From a virus, in IMG/VR virus record IMGVR_UViG_3300042392_000256, positions 1 through 36,511 of that record: a stretch of DNA of 36,511 nt. One strand, written 5' to 3'. Position 1 is the stretch's first letter, and every line of letters begins with the position of its first letter. A program made the position numbers and the translations under genes. The notes beneath the pieces were generated by a model, which saw nothing but the letters and a program-made list of their open reading frames with translations, was not told where the DNA came from and did not search any database. Positions 22,001 to 29,642 of this stretch are shown one piece after another.

Positions 22001-22317
22001 ATATCGGCGGTATCAAAAGTAAATTGCCCATTAGGGCTAATACTTGAAATAGCCAACACATAGTACATTGTCTTTTGGTCGGTTGTCAGAACCGCATCAA
22101 CGAATGTGCCGCCCATGTACGCATTACCGTACACAATAGGGATAGCATTAACACCGCTTGGGGGTACTTGCTGCCTTACGCCCATGTCTTGTTGTTGTTC
22201 GGGGTTGTCGGCAAACGCACGGGTAACAACATAGGAAACGGCAAAGTTAACGGCAAAGGTTGCCATTGCTGTTGAAAAGCCAATTACTTCTAAGCCCGCA
22301 ATTAAAGTTGCAACCAT
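19033..22317 (-). CDS. J-like tail tip/host specificity protein with S74 chaperone domain
   Basis: Protein of 1094 aa. The N-terminal hydrophobic stretch (IAGLEVIGFSTAMATFAVNF) precedes a hub region (QVPPSGVNAIPIVYGNAYMG) like gpJ/phage-tail-3 proteins. The hub continues through LLEQAREDLIVGFNTTYYGI. Fibronectin-like and Gly-rich repeats (GVGVKGYGNGSAGVGVFG) follow. The C-terminus (residues 991-1094, SDVRLKEEITDCDLGLAFVK onward) is a Peptidase S74 intramolecular chaperone with its Ser-Asp cleavage junction. This domain trimerises then cuts itself off. It binds the host surface at the tail tip. Confidence 0.9.
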   Translation of the reverse strand: MVATLIAGLEVIGFSTAMATFAVNFAVSYVVTRAFADNPEQQQDMGVRQQVPPSGVNAIPIVYGNAYMGGTFVDAVLTTDQKTMYYVLAISSISPNGQFTFDTADMYYGDRKVTFDGTDLTKVVSLTDEAGNVDTKISGNLYISLYTSTAGGTITSANGASAPSTVMGGSDIASAQRWTGTRQMNGLGFAIVKLIYNRDADTTQLQPITFKVAHTLNGTGVAKAGDVWYDYITNSVYGGAVDAAFVNSSSATALNTYGDQNITFTNSSGSPSTQPRYRINGVLDAGQSVLSNIDRIMSACDSWMTYNAALGQWSVVINKAESTAYAFDDDNIIGEIRVSATDITSSINQVEARFPFKENRDQAAFVNIETPSGLLYPNEPVNKYSITYDMVNDSVQAHYLANRLLEQAREDLIVGFNTTYYGIQVDAGDVVSVTNSDYGWNAKLFRVMKVNEASLPDGNLGARLELSEYNAQVYDDQDITQFTPVPNSNLASPVYFSALTAPTVTASRPSDAVPSFDVQVSIPATGRVTFGTLFYTSTPADSTSWKVLNTAVSPNNTPVANGTTYTFANQVLPAGTFYFTYTVGNEIASSQKSSNSSAFVWSPTGTAGTAGISFITAYKVQSQSSAAPTFTTPTSGATAPTGWTLTAPTVSVGQVMWYIQGQYNSNAVTVNSVPANSTAWTGPVAASIFQDIRSDNWNGSTPPIYGTPATYGTLGYYIQQSTGDVFFNNGIFRGNLIGASNIEITGSAKFNGAVTTIAGTAAVTANVTYAQKFGIIAFADNAPYNPVIEAAGVYGYGDNNAFGVRGVSFGSGGTGVFGSGPFAGIEGNASGTSGVGVKGYGNGSAGVGVFGLSNGSGAGVYGISASGPAVWCNGPFKWDAYTFAVPTGSVTDVLRGNGTWGAVSITSSTVTTALGYTPLSTTGQAYDTARMDGYSASSWARIFPCNSGTANAAGSGINILGSSTTGIVNAYVGTTGSGNTVTLDVRTTSPSDVRLKEEITDCDLGLAFVKQLRPVSYKLKADPKHQKGYGLIADEVEDIIPLGSSLVYEEPDWKVGDEVGFKTIHYPSYVAVLIKAVQELSAQVEELKKQIPKI

Positions 22318-22319
22318 TT

Positions 22320-22766
22320 TTATTCCCTAACAAAAGTTGCGCCAAGGGCTTTGTATCCCCTGCGCGTGTAATCAATCAACGGCCCGTTAGCCGAAATCGA
22401 TGTGCAAATAATATCTATTTCACCCATGTTTAGCATTGCATTTGCGCGTTCATCAAATGCTTTCCAAAGCCTACCGCCAACCGTACCATTGCGATATTCG
22501 GGTTCAACCCACCACAATAGTTCGTTTAACTCTTTTACTTTTGGCGACCAAATGTTCGAAGTTTTGTAAGCGACAATCGCACCGCGCAAATGCGAATCCA
22601 CAAAAATGAACCCACGCCCTTGAATGATGCTAAACAATAGTTCTTCAACATAGCGGGGAAAGTGATTATGCGATTGACCAAGTTTTTTAATTGGGTTTTC
22701 ATAGGCGTATGCCTCCACGATTTCTAACAGTCTAGGTATGTCGTATCTTGTCGCTTGTCTTATCAT
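22320..22766 (-). CDS. GNAT-family acetyltransferase in the tail module
   Basis: Protein of 148 aa. VEPEYRNGTVGGRLWKAFDE (88-107) is the acyl-CoA-binding R-x2-G-x-G loop region of GNAT enzymes, with an N-terminal MIRQATRYDIPRLLEIVEAY. Such enzymes occur between tail hub genes in some siphoviruses; the substrate is unknown. It overlaps the L-like tail gene by four bases. It may be a modifier of tail or host protein; nothing in the sequence decides this. Confidence 0.82.
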   Translation of the reverse strand: MIRQATRYDIPRLLEIVEAYAYENPIKKLGQSHNHFPRYVEELLFSIIQGRGFIFVDSHLRGAIVAYKTSNIWSPKVKELNELLWWVEPEYRNGTVGGRLWKAFDERANAMLNMGEIDIICTSISANGPLIDYTRRGYKALGATFVRE

Positions 22767-23413
22767 GGTATTTCTTTGGCGCTTGAATTTTCCGTTGTAA
22801 CTGTAGTTTCGCTTGCTTGTGTTTGTGTTTTTGGCGGTGAACCAAAGTCAAAGAATGTATTAGAAATTTCACTTACGCGGTTCATTGATGTATCACCCGC
22901 ATAAATAAATTGCCAATTGTTTTGATTGGTTTTTACGCCTGACAATCTGTTTTCCAAAACACGGCGCATTGATGAACAAGAAATAGAACAAGTTGCAATC
23001 CGTGTACGCGCATCAGTATTGAAATCTTCAGTAATTGAAACGCTGTTAATGATGCCTTGGTAGCGTTTAAAAAACTGTGTTGTAGGCGTAGTAATGATTT
23101 GGTTGTTTGAATTAAAAAACCCGCGCCATACTTCTACCAATGAACCTTTAATGTCGCTGCTAAGAATCAATGCAACATTGCTTGGATTGATGCCCGTCAA
23201 TTGGATTGTCATATCATCCGATGTGGCTTTAATGTCGCGCTGAACATCGCCAACACTAAGTAGCGCCCCAAGGTTTGAAAAGGTAGTGCCGCCAACCGTA
23301 ATAGGTGCAGCAGCGTTACAGAATGTATAAACCGTTCCCGCATTACCAACGGTTAGTTTTACAAATTCTGCATGGTTAATCTGCGAACCAGTTACCGCGT
23401 TAATTGTTGTCAT
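22763..23413 (-). CDS. Tail-tip assembly protein (DUF2163/L-like)
   Basis: Protein of 216 aa. It starts MTTINAVTGSQINHAEFVKL and contains YQGIINSVSITEDFNTDART, then CSISCSSMRRVLENRLSG. Position before the J-like gene and the beta-rich fold match the minor tail protein L/DUF2163-like class of baseplate hub proteins. A cluster of Cys (C-S-I-S-C) may be structural, as in lambda L which binds an Fe-S cluster, but the motif is not complete here. The C-terminus is Thr/Ser-rich. Confidence 0.65.
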   Translation of the reverse strand: MTTINAVTGSQINHAEFVKLTVGNAGTVYTFCNAAAPITVGGTTFSNLGALLSVGDVQRDIKATSDDMTIQLTGINPSNVALILSSDIKGSLVEVWRGFFNSNNQIITTPTTQFFKRYQGIINSVSITEDFNTDARTRIATCSISCSSMRRVLENRLSGVKTNQNNWQFIYAGDTSMNRVSEISNTFFDFGSPPKTQTQASETTVTTENSSAKEIP

Positions 23414-24006
23414 ACGATGTATTCTCTAAAAACAAACGGCGAATCCCATTGCACAAATGCGCCATCGGTCATAGGGTTAAGTGTATATGTTGGGCATGAT
23501 TCCGCAACAACGGTAAATGTGCAAGCATTGCCTATAGAAACTGTTGCGCCTGATGATGGCGTACCAATCAACGGTCGGTTAATGCTTACTGATGAACCCG
23601 CGCTATCGGCAGTCACTTTGTAGGTGTAGCCGCTAATCATAATAAAGTCACCCGCCTTAAATGTCCCGTTAGAAGTTAAAGCAAGTGTTTGCGTGTTTGG
23701 CGTAGGCGTACCGTTTAGCGTAGCCGCTGTAGCCGTGCCGCGCATTTCGGTAAACCAAGAAAGGTTAGAACTATTGAAAGTAATAGTTTCGGGCAATTGC
23801 CTATCAAGGTTATCGATTGTTTGAATTACATCCCGAACTTGCGGATAGTACAAATAGTTGTGCGGCGTTACTGTAAACACCCAAGGCACGGCAGTTAAGT
23901 ATTGCGCAACGGTAATATAACCCGAACGCGCAACTTGTTGCCCAACCATACGGCGATTGTTCACCGTCATTGATTGCTGAATGTTAAAAATGGTTTGGAA
24001 ACTCAT
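23410..24006 (-). CDS. Minor tail protein (distal-tail/M-like)
   Basis: Protein of 198 aa. It starts MSFQTIFNIQQSMTVNNRRM and contains VRDVIQTIDNLDRQLPETIT and, in the second half, FKAGDFIMISGYTYKVTADS, a beta-barrel insertion. It lies between tape measure and L-like gene, where lambda has M. It probably forms the ring at the tape-measure end. Assignment is by position and fold only. Confidence 0.6.
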   Translation of the reverse strand: MSFQTIFNIQQSMTVNNRRMVGQQVARSGYITVAQYLTAVPWVFTVTPHNYLYYPQVRDVIQTIDNLDRQLPETITFNSSNLSWFTEMRGTATAATLNGTPTPNTQTLALTSNGTFKAGDFIMISGYTYKVTADSAGSSVSINRPLIGTPSSGATVSIGNACTFTVVAESCPTYTLNPMTDGAFVQWDSPFVFREYIV

Positions 24007-26003
24007 GCGCGACCCCTGTTAACCGCCAATGATTTATTAGCGTACTGATTTGCCGCCCAAATCGCGTTAGAACTACCATACAAGCGTTCTTCAAACGATT
24101 TGGTATCAATGGCGTTAATGTAGTTGTTTGTAACATTGGTAGTACCTCCCGCGCCCGCTAAAGCATGGTTAGGAATTACTGTACCCGATGAACGGGGAAC
24201 AAACAGTTCAGGCCCGCGTTCACCTACAACATAAGGCGTATTGGCATTAGCAGAACCGCCATCGGCTAAGAACCCGCCAAGGTCTTGATTGCCAAAAGCA
24301 TTGCCAGTACCAAAACCACCGCCCGCGTACATACCAAACAACGATTTAAACAAACCCGTTGCTGATGCGCGTAATTGAATTGCAATCAAATCTTGAATGA
24401 TGCTACGGGCCAAAGATTTAAACGATAACTTACCCGTGCGCACAAAGTTATCTAACGCGCTTTCCATGTTGCCCATTACGGATTGAAAAGCCTTTGCACC
24501 GTTTTCTAATTCTGTTGGCAAGTCGCGGAAAAACTTAGCGCCTTCTTTAAAGAAACCTTGTTCGCCCGTGCCTTCGCGCTGCGCTTTAACCGCTTGGTTT
24601 TGTGCGCGTAGATAGCGTTCGGTTGCATCGGCTAATGCGTTTTCTCTTTGTACTAATTGTTCTTTAGCATCGGCATCTAACATATTGTTGCGGTTAATTT
24701 CTTGTATAGCATCTAACCGTTTTTGTTCTGACAAATACAAATCCTTTGTTAGTTGCGCATCTTCCGAACGCATACCCATTGTTTTTTGGTCAATAAATAA
24801 CAATTGATTTTTAATTTGCAAATTGCGTTCTTCATTTTCAATACGCTTTGCTTCTTTTGTATATGCGGCTACTTGTTGACCTTCAATTTCAAAAAGTGTT
24901 TTCGCATATTTTTGCGCTTCACGGTTTGCGTCTTGAATTGCTTTTAATCTTGCTTTTTCGGCGGCTTCAGCATCTTTATTACGCGCTTCAATTACTTTTC
25001 TTCCACCACTAGCGGCAGGGGATTTATTGTCGGTGCGGCGTTCATCAACACCACTACGCCCGTAACTTGTCCCCATTACTTGCGCTTCAAAAAAATCTAA
25101 ATTTTGGCGTTGTGCATTTCTATACGCATCGTATTTTTTGTTTGCCGCAATAGCCGCATCAACACCTTTAGTAACCAAGGTAACGGCGTTGTTATAAGTA
25201 TGCTGAATTTCATCAGCAATGCCTTTAAAAACAAACGCAACATTTGCACCAAGTACGGCAACGGTTTGGAATACAACTTTAAAAATGCCGCCAAGCGAAA
25301 CCCCGTAATCACTCATTGTTTTTATGTAATCAATGGTAGATTTCAGGATTGGGCCAAGTTGGGTAGCCAACACTAACATCACATCACGCGATGTTTGCGC
25401 TAACAAATCGTAGGTATCTGCGGCGGCTTTAATTGCTTTTTCTTGTTCTGCAATCAGCGGGTTTGCTTGTGCCATCTTTTCAGCAAAGCCAACCATGTCA
25501 ACGCCTTTGGCGGCTTTGCCAAAAACTTCCATTGCTTTAGCGTTGCGGGTAATCGGGTCCTCAACCGCCGCCAAGTTGGTAGCCAACTTATTTAGCAATT
25601 CTTCTTGGGAAAGTTTGCCCAAGTCTTGCAAAGTAACGCCCAAAGCCTTGGCGGTTTTCTGCGCTTGTTCTGAACCGCCCGCGGCTTCGTCAATAAACTT
25701 GGCAAACGCCGATAGCATCTTGCCCGCGTTATCCGCTTTGCCGCCTGAATTAGCAAGCGCGTTAGATAACTGTAAAACCGTGCCTATGGCTACTTCGTTG
25801 GCTTCGGCTACATCGGCTAGTTCATCGGCATATTGAAGCGCCGCGGCACTAGCAGCAACCAAAGCAGTTGCGCCAATCTTGCCAAACTTTTCAGCGGATT
25901 CGCTAAACTTTTCTAATTTCTTTCCCGCGGCTTCAATGCCTTTATTGAATTCCGCGGTATCTATACCAAGGGCTACGCCAAGGCGGGCAATCATATTAGC
26001 CAT
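24003..26003 (-). CDS. Tail tape measure protein
   Basis: Protein of 666 aa, mostly helix and coiled coil. The start (GIDTAEFNKGIEAAGKKLEK) is typical of tape measure proteins. The C-terminal block (LDNFVRTGKLSFKSLARSII, then QDLIAIQLRASATGLFKSLF) is the lambda tail-tape-measure domain, followed by a Gly-rich region (YVVGERGPELFVPRSSGTVI). Using about 0.15 nm per residue, the tail should be near 100 nm. It overlaps the T-like frame by eight bases. Confidence 0.93.
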   Translation of the reverse strand: MANMIARLGVALGIDTAEFNKGIEAAGKKLEKFSESAEKFGKIGATALVAASAAALQYADELADVAEANEVAIGTVLQLSNALANSGGKADNAGKMLSAFAKFIDEAAGGSEQAQKTAKALGVTLQDLGKLSQEELLNKLATNLAAVEDPITRNAKAMEVFGKAAKGVDMVGFAEKMAQANPLIAEQEKAIKAAADTYDLLAQTSRDVMLVLATQLGPILKSTIDYIKTMSDYGVSLGGIFKVVFQTVAVLGANVAFVFKGIADEIQHTYNNAVTLVTKGVDAAIAANKKYDAYRNAQRQNLDFFEAQVMGTSYGRSGVDERRTDNKSPAASGGRKVIEARNKDAEAAEKARLKAIQDANREAQKYAKTLFEIEGQQVAAYTKEAKRIENEERNLQIKNQLLFIDQKTMGMRSEDAQLTKDLYLSEQKRLDAIQEINRNNMLDADAKEQLVQRENALADATERYLRAQNQAVKAQREGTGEQGFFKEGAKFFRDLPTELENGAKAFQSVMGNMESALDNFVRTGKLSFKSLARSIIQDLIAIQLRASATGLFKSLFGMYAGGGFGTGNAFGNQDLGGFLADGGSANANTPYVVGERGPELFVPRSSGTVIPNHALAGAGGTTNVTNNYINAIDTKSFEERLYGSSNAIWAANQYANKSLAVNRGRA

Positions 26004-26361
26004 CTTTTACCCCAAACTTTGTTTTATCAAATCCGTTTGCCTGTGACATGAACGCCAATAGACTATCGTTTACCGCCGCCTTTTGTTGTTCTGCGGTCAA
26101 AGGCGGGTAGATGTAATCATACGCACTACCCAAAATGTTGGCTAGTTTATAAGGCGATGAATTTGCGGGGCGCATATAGTTAAACACGCCATTGGTTAGG
26201 GTCGCCAATTGCGTAAGAATCCCGTAATTCCCAATCAACCCATCGGCATACATCGTTTGAATGTTTGCCAAGGTTACATCGTCTAATTCTTCAATTGTTT
26301 CTAGGGTATGCCCGTTGAAAATCATTGCTGCTAGGCATTGGCTTTTCAACGAGCCTATTAG
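25996..26361 (-). CDS. T-like part of the tail assembly chaperone, made by -1 frameshift
   Basis: This frame encodes 121 aa after the slip and has no proper start of its own; the first possible start is a TTG at 26349 with no ribosome-binding site. It is open through the G-frame stop, so ribosomes slipping at GGGAAAC (26361-26367) make a G-T fusion of about 281 aa. The segment includes CLAAMIFNGHTLETIEELDD and SAYDYIYPPLTAEQQKAAVN. In lambda, gpG and gpGT load the tape measure for tail assembly. Confidence 0.8.
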   Translation of the reverse strand, partial: LIGSLKSQCLAAMIFNGHTLETIEELDDVTLANIQTMYADGLIGNYGILTQLATLTNGVFNYMRPANSSPYKLANILGSAYDYIYPPLTAEQQKAAVNDSLLAFMSQANGFDKTKFGVKDG

Positions 26362-26840
26362 TTTCCCCGCGCTTCCCTATAGGTTGGGCTAATCACTTCG
26401 CCAATCTTTTCCACAATCATCATTTGTACGGAAATTGGGAATTCTTCTTCAATGTCGGCATAAGTCAAATCTTCTAAACTTACGCCTTCCATTTCAGGAA
26501 TTAGCAGTTTAAAAAATTCAGTAATACGGGCTTCGGTGATGGCTTTGTTTTTGGCGGCTTCGCGCATAGAACGACCTTCAACCAAAATATCGTTATGCGT
26601 AAATTGGAAATCTTCAGTTTGGTTATTCTCAAACTGTCGCAATGGTGCGGTAATTTCTTGGTAAACCTTTTCTACAGTTTGTTCATCAGGGTCTGAAACC
26701 CTTTTGTAGATAGCATCAGATTCGGCAACCAAAGGGATGCGAACTTTAAAGGTATGCCCATTCAACACAAACGAACGGGTCAAAAGGTCTTTTCTTTTTG
26801 CTTGGTACTTTTCACCAAATGCAGAACCTAGTTTTGTCAT
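26358..26840 (-). CDS. G-like tail assembly chaperone
   Basis: Protein of 160 aa. It starts MTKLGSAFGEKYQAKRKDLL and has a beta-rich N-terminal half (FVLNGHTFKVRIPLVAESDA) and a helical C-terminal half (AITEARITEFFKLLIPEMEG). Position between tail-tube-side genes and the tape measure matches gpG. The last codons GGA-AAC-TAA contain the slippery heptamer. It overlaps the HK97-gp10-like gene by four bases. Confidence 0.82.
   Translation of the reverse strand: MTKLGSAFGEKYQAKRKDLLTRSFVLNGHTFKVRIPLVAESDAIYKRVSDPDEQTVEKVYQEITAPLRQFENNQTEDFQFTHNDILVEGRSMREAAKNKAITEARITEFFKLLIPEMEGVSLEDLTYADIEEEFPISVQMMIVEKIGEVISPTYREARGN
26361..26367 (-). promoter_or_regulatory. GGGAAAC -1 ribosomal frameshift site
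   Basis: On the minus strand GGGAAAC (zero-frame codons GGA AAC) lies right before the G-frame TAA. The G-GGA-AAC pattern obeys the X-XXY-YYZ rule and differs from lambda's GGGAAAG only in the last base. A small hairpin (GGCT with AGCC, 26340-26355) follows six bases downstream and may help stalling. Confidence 0.85.
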
Positions 26841-27397
26841 TTATTTTTTATCCTATATTTACTTATACGCCTTGCCAAAATTTCCCCTAGCCGCTTGGCG
26901 GTTTGGTCGGCTTGGGATTCTAAAGCAGGGCGTAGGAACGGTTGCGCACCATTTCTAGCCGTGCCAAATTCTTGTGCAATTGCACGGGCATCCGATAGAA
27001 CGCCCACTTGCCGTTTTGCTTCTTTTAGTTTGCGGTTGTAAGCGGCTTTATCGCTTTCATACAACGCTGCATTAGATTCGTAAAACTCTTTTTTAAGTTT
27101 CTTCTTAAATGCTTTTGTTGTTACCACCGCAATTACGGCATCGTTTTCGTTGATGTACTTAGAACGAATGTCTTTTTTTGTTGGTCGGCGGGCTTCTACT
27201 TGCATTGTTCTAGCCAAGTCGCCTGTATCTTTTGGCGCGTTCATTTGCGCCATCAACAACACGGGTTTCATTGCTTCCCGTGCGGCGGGTACAAGAATAG
27301 AACTTCGTGCTTTCTTGTCGCCAATCTCATCGGCTAGTTCCCCAAACGCGGCTAGAACATCTTTCAAGCCTTCGATTTTGTAGGTAACGCCCGACAT
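26837..27397 (-). CDS. HK97-gp10-like tail completion protein
   Basis: Protein of 186 aa. It starts MSGVTYKIEGLKDVLAAFGE; LMAQMNAPKDTGDLARTMQV and AQEFGTARNGAQPFLRPALE are the marks of the HK97 gp10/minor tail Z family. A basic insert (TTKAFKKKLKKEFYES) is longer than usual. It helps finish the tail end that joins the head. The position, before G-like and after the tube genes, is slightly shifted from HK97 order but common in aquatic phages. Confidence 0.83.
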   Translation of the reverse strand: MSGVTYKIEGLKDVLAAFGELADEIGDKKARSSILVPAAREAMKPVLLMAQMNAPKDTGDLARTMQVEARRPTKKDIRSKYINENDAVIAVVTTKAFKKKLKKEFYESNAALYESDKAAYNRKLKEAKRQVGVLSDARAIAQEFGTARNGAQPFLRPALESQADQTAKRLGEILARRISKYRIKNK

Positions 27398-27399
27398 GA

Positions 27400-27630
27400 T
27401 TAACCCATTGGCTTAATAATCTTTTGGTACAACGCGTTATTCAGAGTATGAACATACTCTACGATTTCATCGGGTGTAAATTTATCTGCATGGTTTGCAG
27501 CAATTTCATGGGCCAATGTAATCGCGGTTAGTTTCTGCTGAGTAAACCCAAACCAATCCTTTCGGGTATCGGTTTGGGTTACTAGAAAACTCAATAAGTC
27601 GCTACTGTCTTTTATTGTTGTGTTTGTCAT
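27400..27630 (-). CDS. Small tail-region protein, unknown
   Basis: Protein of 76 aa from the ATG at 27630 (MTNTTIKDSSDLLSFLVTQT), one base after the tube protein's stop. The ORF is open 42 residues further upstream but that would overlap the tail tube gene by 125 bases. It is helical (FGFTQQKLTAITLAHEIAAN, then EIVEYVHTLNNALYQKI). Its place between tube and gp10-like genes suggests a tail assembly role; not identified. Confidence 0.65.
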   Translation of the reverse strand: MTNTTIKDSSDLLSFLVTQTDTRKDWFGFTQQKLTAITLAHEIAANHADKFTPDEIVEYVHTLNNALYQKIIKPMG

Positions 27631-27631
27631 A

Positions 27632-28153
27632 TTAAGTGTTGTTTGACCAACCGTATTGATTACCGCGGGGGTGAATTGTGAAGTTGCATTTTGCTTCGGC
27701 GCTTGGGCTTGCATCAATTGTGAATTGAGAAACGCGACCATTGAAAGCATAGGCAACGGTGTTTGTACCCGCTGTAGCAGTCACTACAAAAGTGCGGTCA
27801 ATAACACCTGATTCAGCATCGCCACGAATCAACAACAATGCTGCATCGCTAGGATTCCAAGCGGCAGTAATGCTAAGTGATGTAGGGGCAGATTGCGTTG
27901 GGATTTTGTCAGATTGACGCGAACCCGCAACGCTGAAGTTTGCAACCGCATCATCTTGACCAAATGCGGGTACGGCTTCAACGGGAACTAAGATACCGTC
28001 AGTACCAGTACCATTAGCGGCAGTACCTACAATGTCGCCAATGTCGCCTGTCCAAACATCCAAGTTTGCGGCTGCAATTGCAGTAGGCGTAGCGCCTGTT
28101 TGCATCCATAACGCGGCAGAAAATCCGGGCAATATTTTATTTGGGAGAGCCAT
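27632..28153 (-). CDS. Major tail tube protein
   Basis: Protein of 173 aa, beta-rich and Ala/Thr-rich. It starts MALPNKILPGFSAALWMQTG and ends AKCNFTIHPRGNQYGWSNNT. The body (SAPTSLSITAAWNPSDAALL, then VIDRTFVVTATAGTNTVAYA) matches the lambda V-like/HK97 tube fold. It is the next gene after the tail terminator-like gene, as expected. Some 40 bases upstream hold only a weak hairpin and the ribosome-binding site. Confidence 0.82.
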   Translation of the reverse strand: MALPNKILPGFSAALWMQTGATPTAIAAANLDVWTGDIGDIVGTAANGTGTDGILVPVEAVPAFGQDDAVANFSVAGSRQSDKIPTQSAPTSLSITAAWNPSDAALLLIRGDAESGVIDRTFVVTATAGTNTVAYAFNGRVSQFTIDASPSAEAKCNFTIHPRGNQYGWSNNT

Positions 28154-28194
28154 TTTCGTATTCCTTTAAAAGAATGGTTAATCGAACTATCTTG

Positions 28195-28614
28195 TCAGGT
28201 TGGTATATCTAGTGTGCAATCAAGAAAAACCTGTGCTAGTTTTTCATCATTGTCGTAAGTGTTGTACAGCCAAAAAACATCGGCTTTAGACACTTGAAAC
28301 CCATTAGTCGCACCACCAAACAAACCACTATATCCGTGCAAGGATTGTAGTATCTGATTGGAAATAGTGAAACCATCTTCTATTTGTTGCGTAAAAATAC
28401 TTATCTGAAATGTTGGGCGGTCAATACCCTTAACGGATTGAACAGGCCCTGTATAAACATCCTGATGCACATTTCGCAGCATCCAAACAATGAACTTAGG
28501 TTCTGTTGCAAAGTTACGGTTAAACGCGGCGTAAACGGGTACGGGCGTAACAATGCTTTGCAATTGGTATTGAATTGCTTTGCCATACTGAACGGGATTT
28601 TGTTGCGTTGCCAT
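28195..28614 (-). CDS. Tail terminator-like protein (gpU-like)
   Basis: Protein of 139 aa. It starts MATQQNPVQYGKAIQYQLQS and contains ISIFTQQIEDGFTISNQILQ, then a C-terminal strand AQVFLDCTLDIP. Such a small alpha/beta protein between head-tail joining and tube genes is normally the DUF3168/gpU-type terminator that ends tube growth. It starts one base after the stop of the adaptor gene. Assignment by position and fold. Confidence 0.65.
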   Translation of the reverse strand: MATQQNPVQYGKAIQYQLQSIVTPVPVYAAFNRNFATEPKFIVWMLRNVHQDVYTGPVQSVKGIDRPTFQISIFTQQIEDGFTISNQILQSLHGYSGLFGGATNGFQVSKADVFWLYNTYDNDEKLAQVFLDCTLDIPT

Positions 28615-28959
28615 TTATACCGCCGTAACTGGGTCAGTTCTGTAAGCAATGATAACCACCATCATCCTATCGTCAGATTCGCGGATGTTGTCAATGCGCC
28701 AATCAAACCCGTTATAAGTGATTGAATACAAGTTTTGATTACGCACCATTTCACGCGTGTTAGGCGTGTAGTTCAAAGTAAAGTTAACCACATCTTGATA
28801 AAGGCGGTACTTTTCAGAAATCTTTAAACTGTTTGCAACGGAATGAACACGCGCACGGGTGCGAAACCAAGTGGTTTGCGCTGTACTTTGTTCGCCAAAA
28901 TCGCTTTTAGCAAACGCCAAGTTGTTTACCGTAATCTGTTCAAACCGTGCAATTGCCAT
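28615..28959 (-). CDS. Head-tail stopper/joining protein
   Basis: Protein of 114 aa. It starts MAIARFEQITVNNLAFAKSD and ends RMMVVIIAYRTDPVTAV. The F...I.YN.F.WRI..I.E.DDRMM pattern near the C-terminus is typical of SPP1 gp16/HK97-like head-tail joining proteins, small beta barrels that seal the connector. It starts one base before the stop codon edge of the gp6-like gene. Confidence 0.72.
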   Translation of the reverse strand: MAIARFEQITVNNLAFAKSDFGEQSTAQTTWFRTRARVHSVANSLKISEKYRLYQDVVNFTLNYTPNTREMVRNQNLYSITYNGFDWRIDNIRESDDRMMVVIIAYRTDPVTAV

Positions 28960-29631
28960 TTACATCACCAAAGGTTTGTATGGGCGCAACAATTGCGCAA
29001 CGCCAAACGGAATTTCTTTCAATTGGTTATCCGTTGTATTGCTACGATTGTTATACAAATGCGTAAACAAAAGCAAGCCCGCTTGTTTAATCACGGGGTA
29101 TGTTTGCAACGGATTAGGTGCGGTTGTGTACTCGCAAATAATCGGTGCTGTCATTTCGCTATTGATGCTTGTAGGCAGCGTTTGAATGATTACCTTGTTG
29201 CCGCTTGCATCATAGTAATATTCGCTAGGCGATACCACCGTTAAAACGCTTGGGGTGTTGTTGTTCCAGTACGCTACGCGGTCAATCGTAACGCCTGACA
29301 TATCGGGGTATTGGTTTTGCGATACTTCGGGCAAATCCAAACACACGGGAGAATTGGCTAAGTTTCCTGAACCATACCAAACACGGTATGTAACAGAAAA
29401 AATAGAAAGCCCTATGTAATCTTCAATGGCTTGGCGTACCGCTAGTTCTAGCGCCTGTAAATAGCCATCTTGCGATTCATCTTGAAACAAGTTAATTTGA
29501 TTCGTGATTTCATCTAAGGTTAGCCAAGGCGTTACAACATCGCGCCCAATCTGTTCAAACTTTACATAGTTAAACGGATTGCGTGAAGCCGCCCCGTAGG
29601 GCGCACCAAGAATAGGGTTTTCTACTGACAT
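28960..29631 (-). CDS. gp6-like head-tail connector
   Basis: Protein of 223 aa. WLTLDEITNQINLFQDESQD (37-56) with YLQALELAVRQAIEDYIGLS (58-77) is the helical connector core of HK97 gp6/phiE125 gp8-like proteins. The long beta insert in the middle and the ending FGVAQLLRPYKPLVM are also typical. It should form a ring below the portal. It lies right after the capsid genes. Confidence 0.85.
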   Translation of the reverse strand: MSVENPILGAPYGAASRNPFNYVKFEQIGRDVVTPWLTLDEITNQINLFQDESQDGYLQALELAVRQAIEDYIGLSIFSVTYRVWYGSGNLANSPVCLDLPEVSQNQYPDMSGVTIDRVAYWNNNTPSVLTVVSPSEYYYDASGNKVIIQTLPTSINSEMTAPIICEYTTAPNPLQTYPVIKQAGLLLFTHLYNNRSNTTDNQLKEIPFGVAQLLRPYKPLVM

Positions 29632-29642
29632 TCAAGCCCCCT

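Noticed and set aside
25996-26349. T-like frame as an independent gene from a TTG at 26349
   Set aside because: No ribosome-binding site is present and a slippery GGGAAAC lies just upstream with an open -1 frame, so frameshift expression is far more likely.
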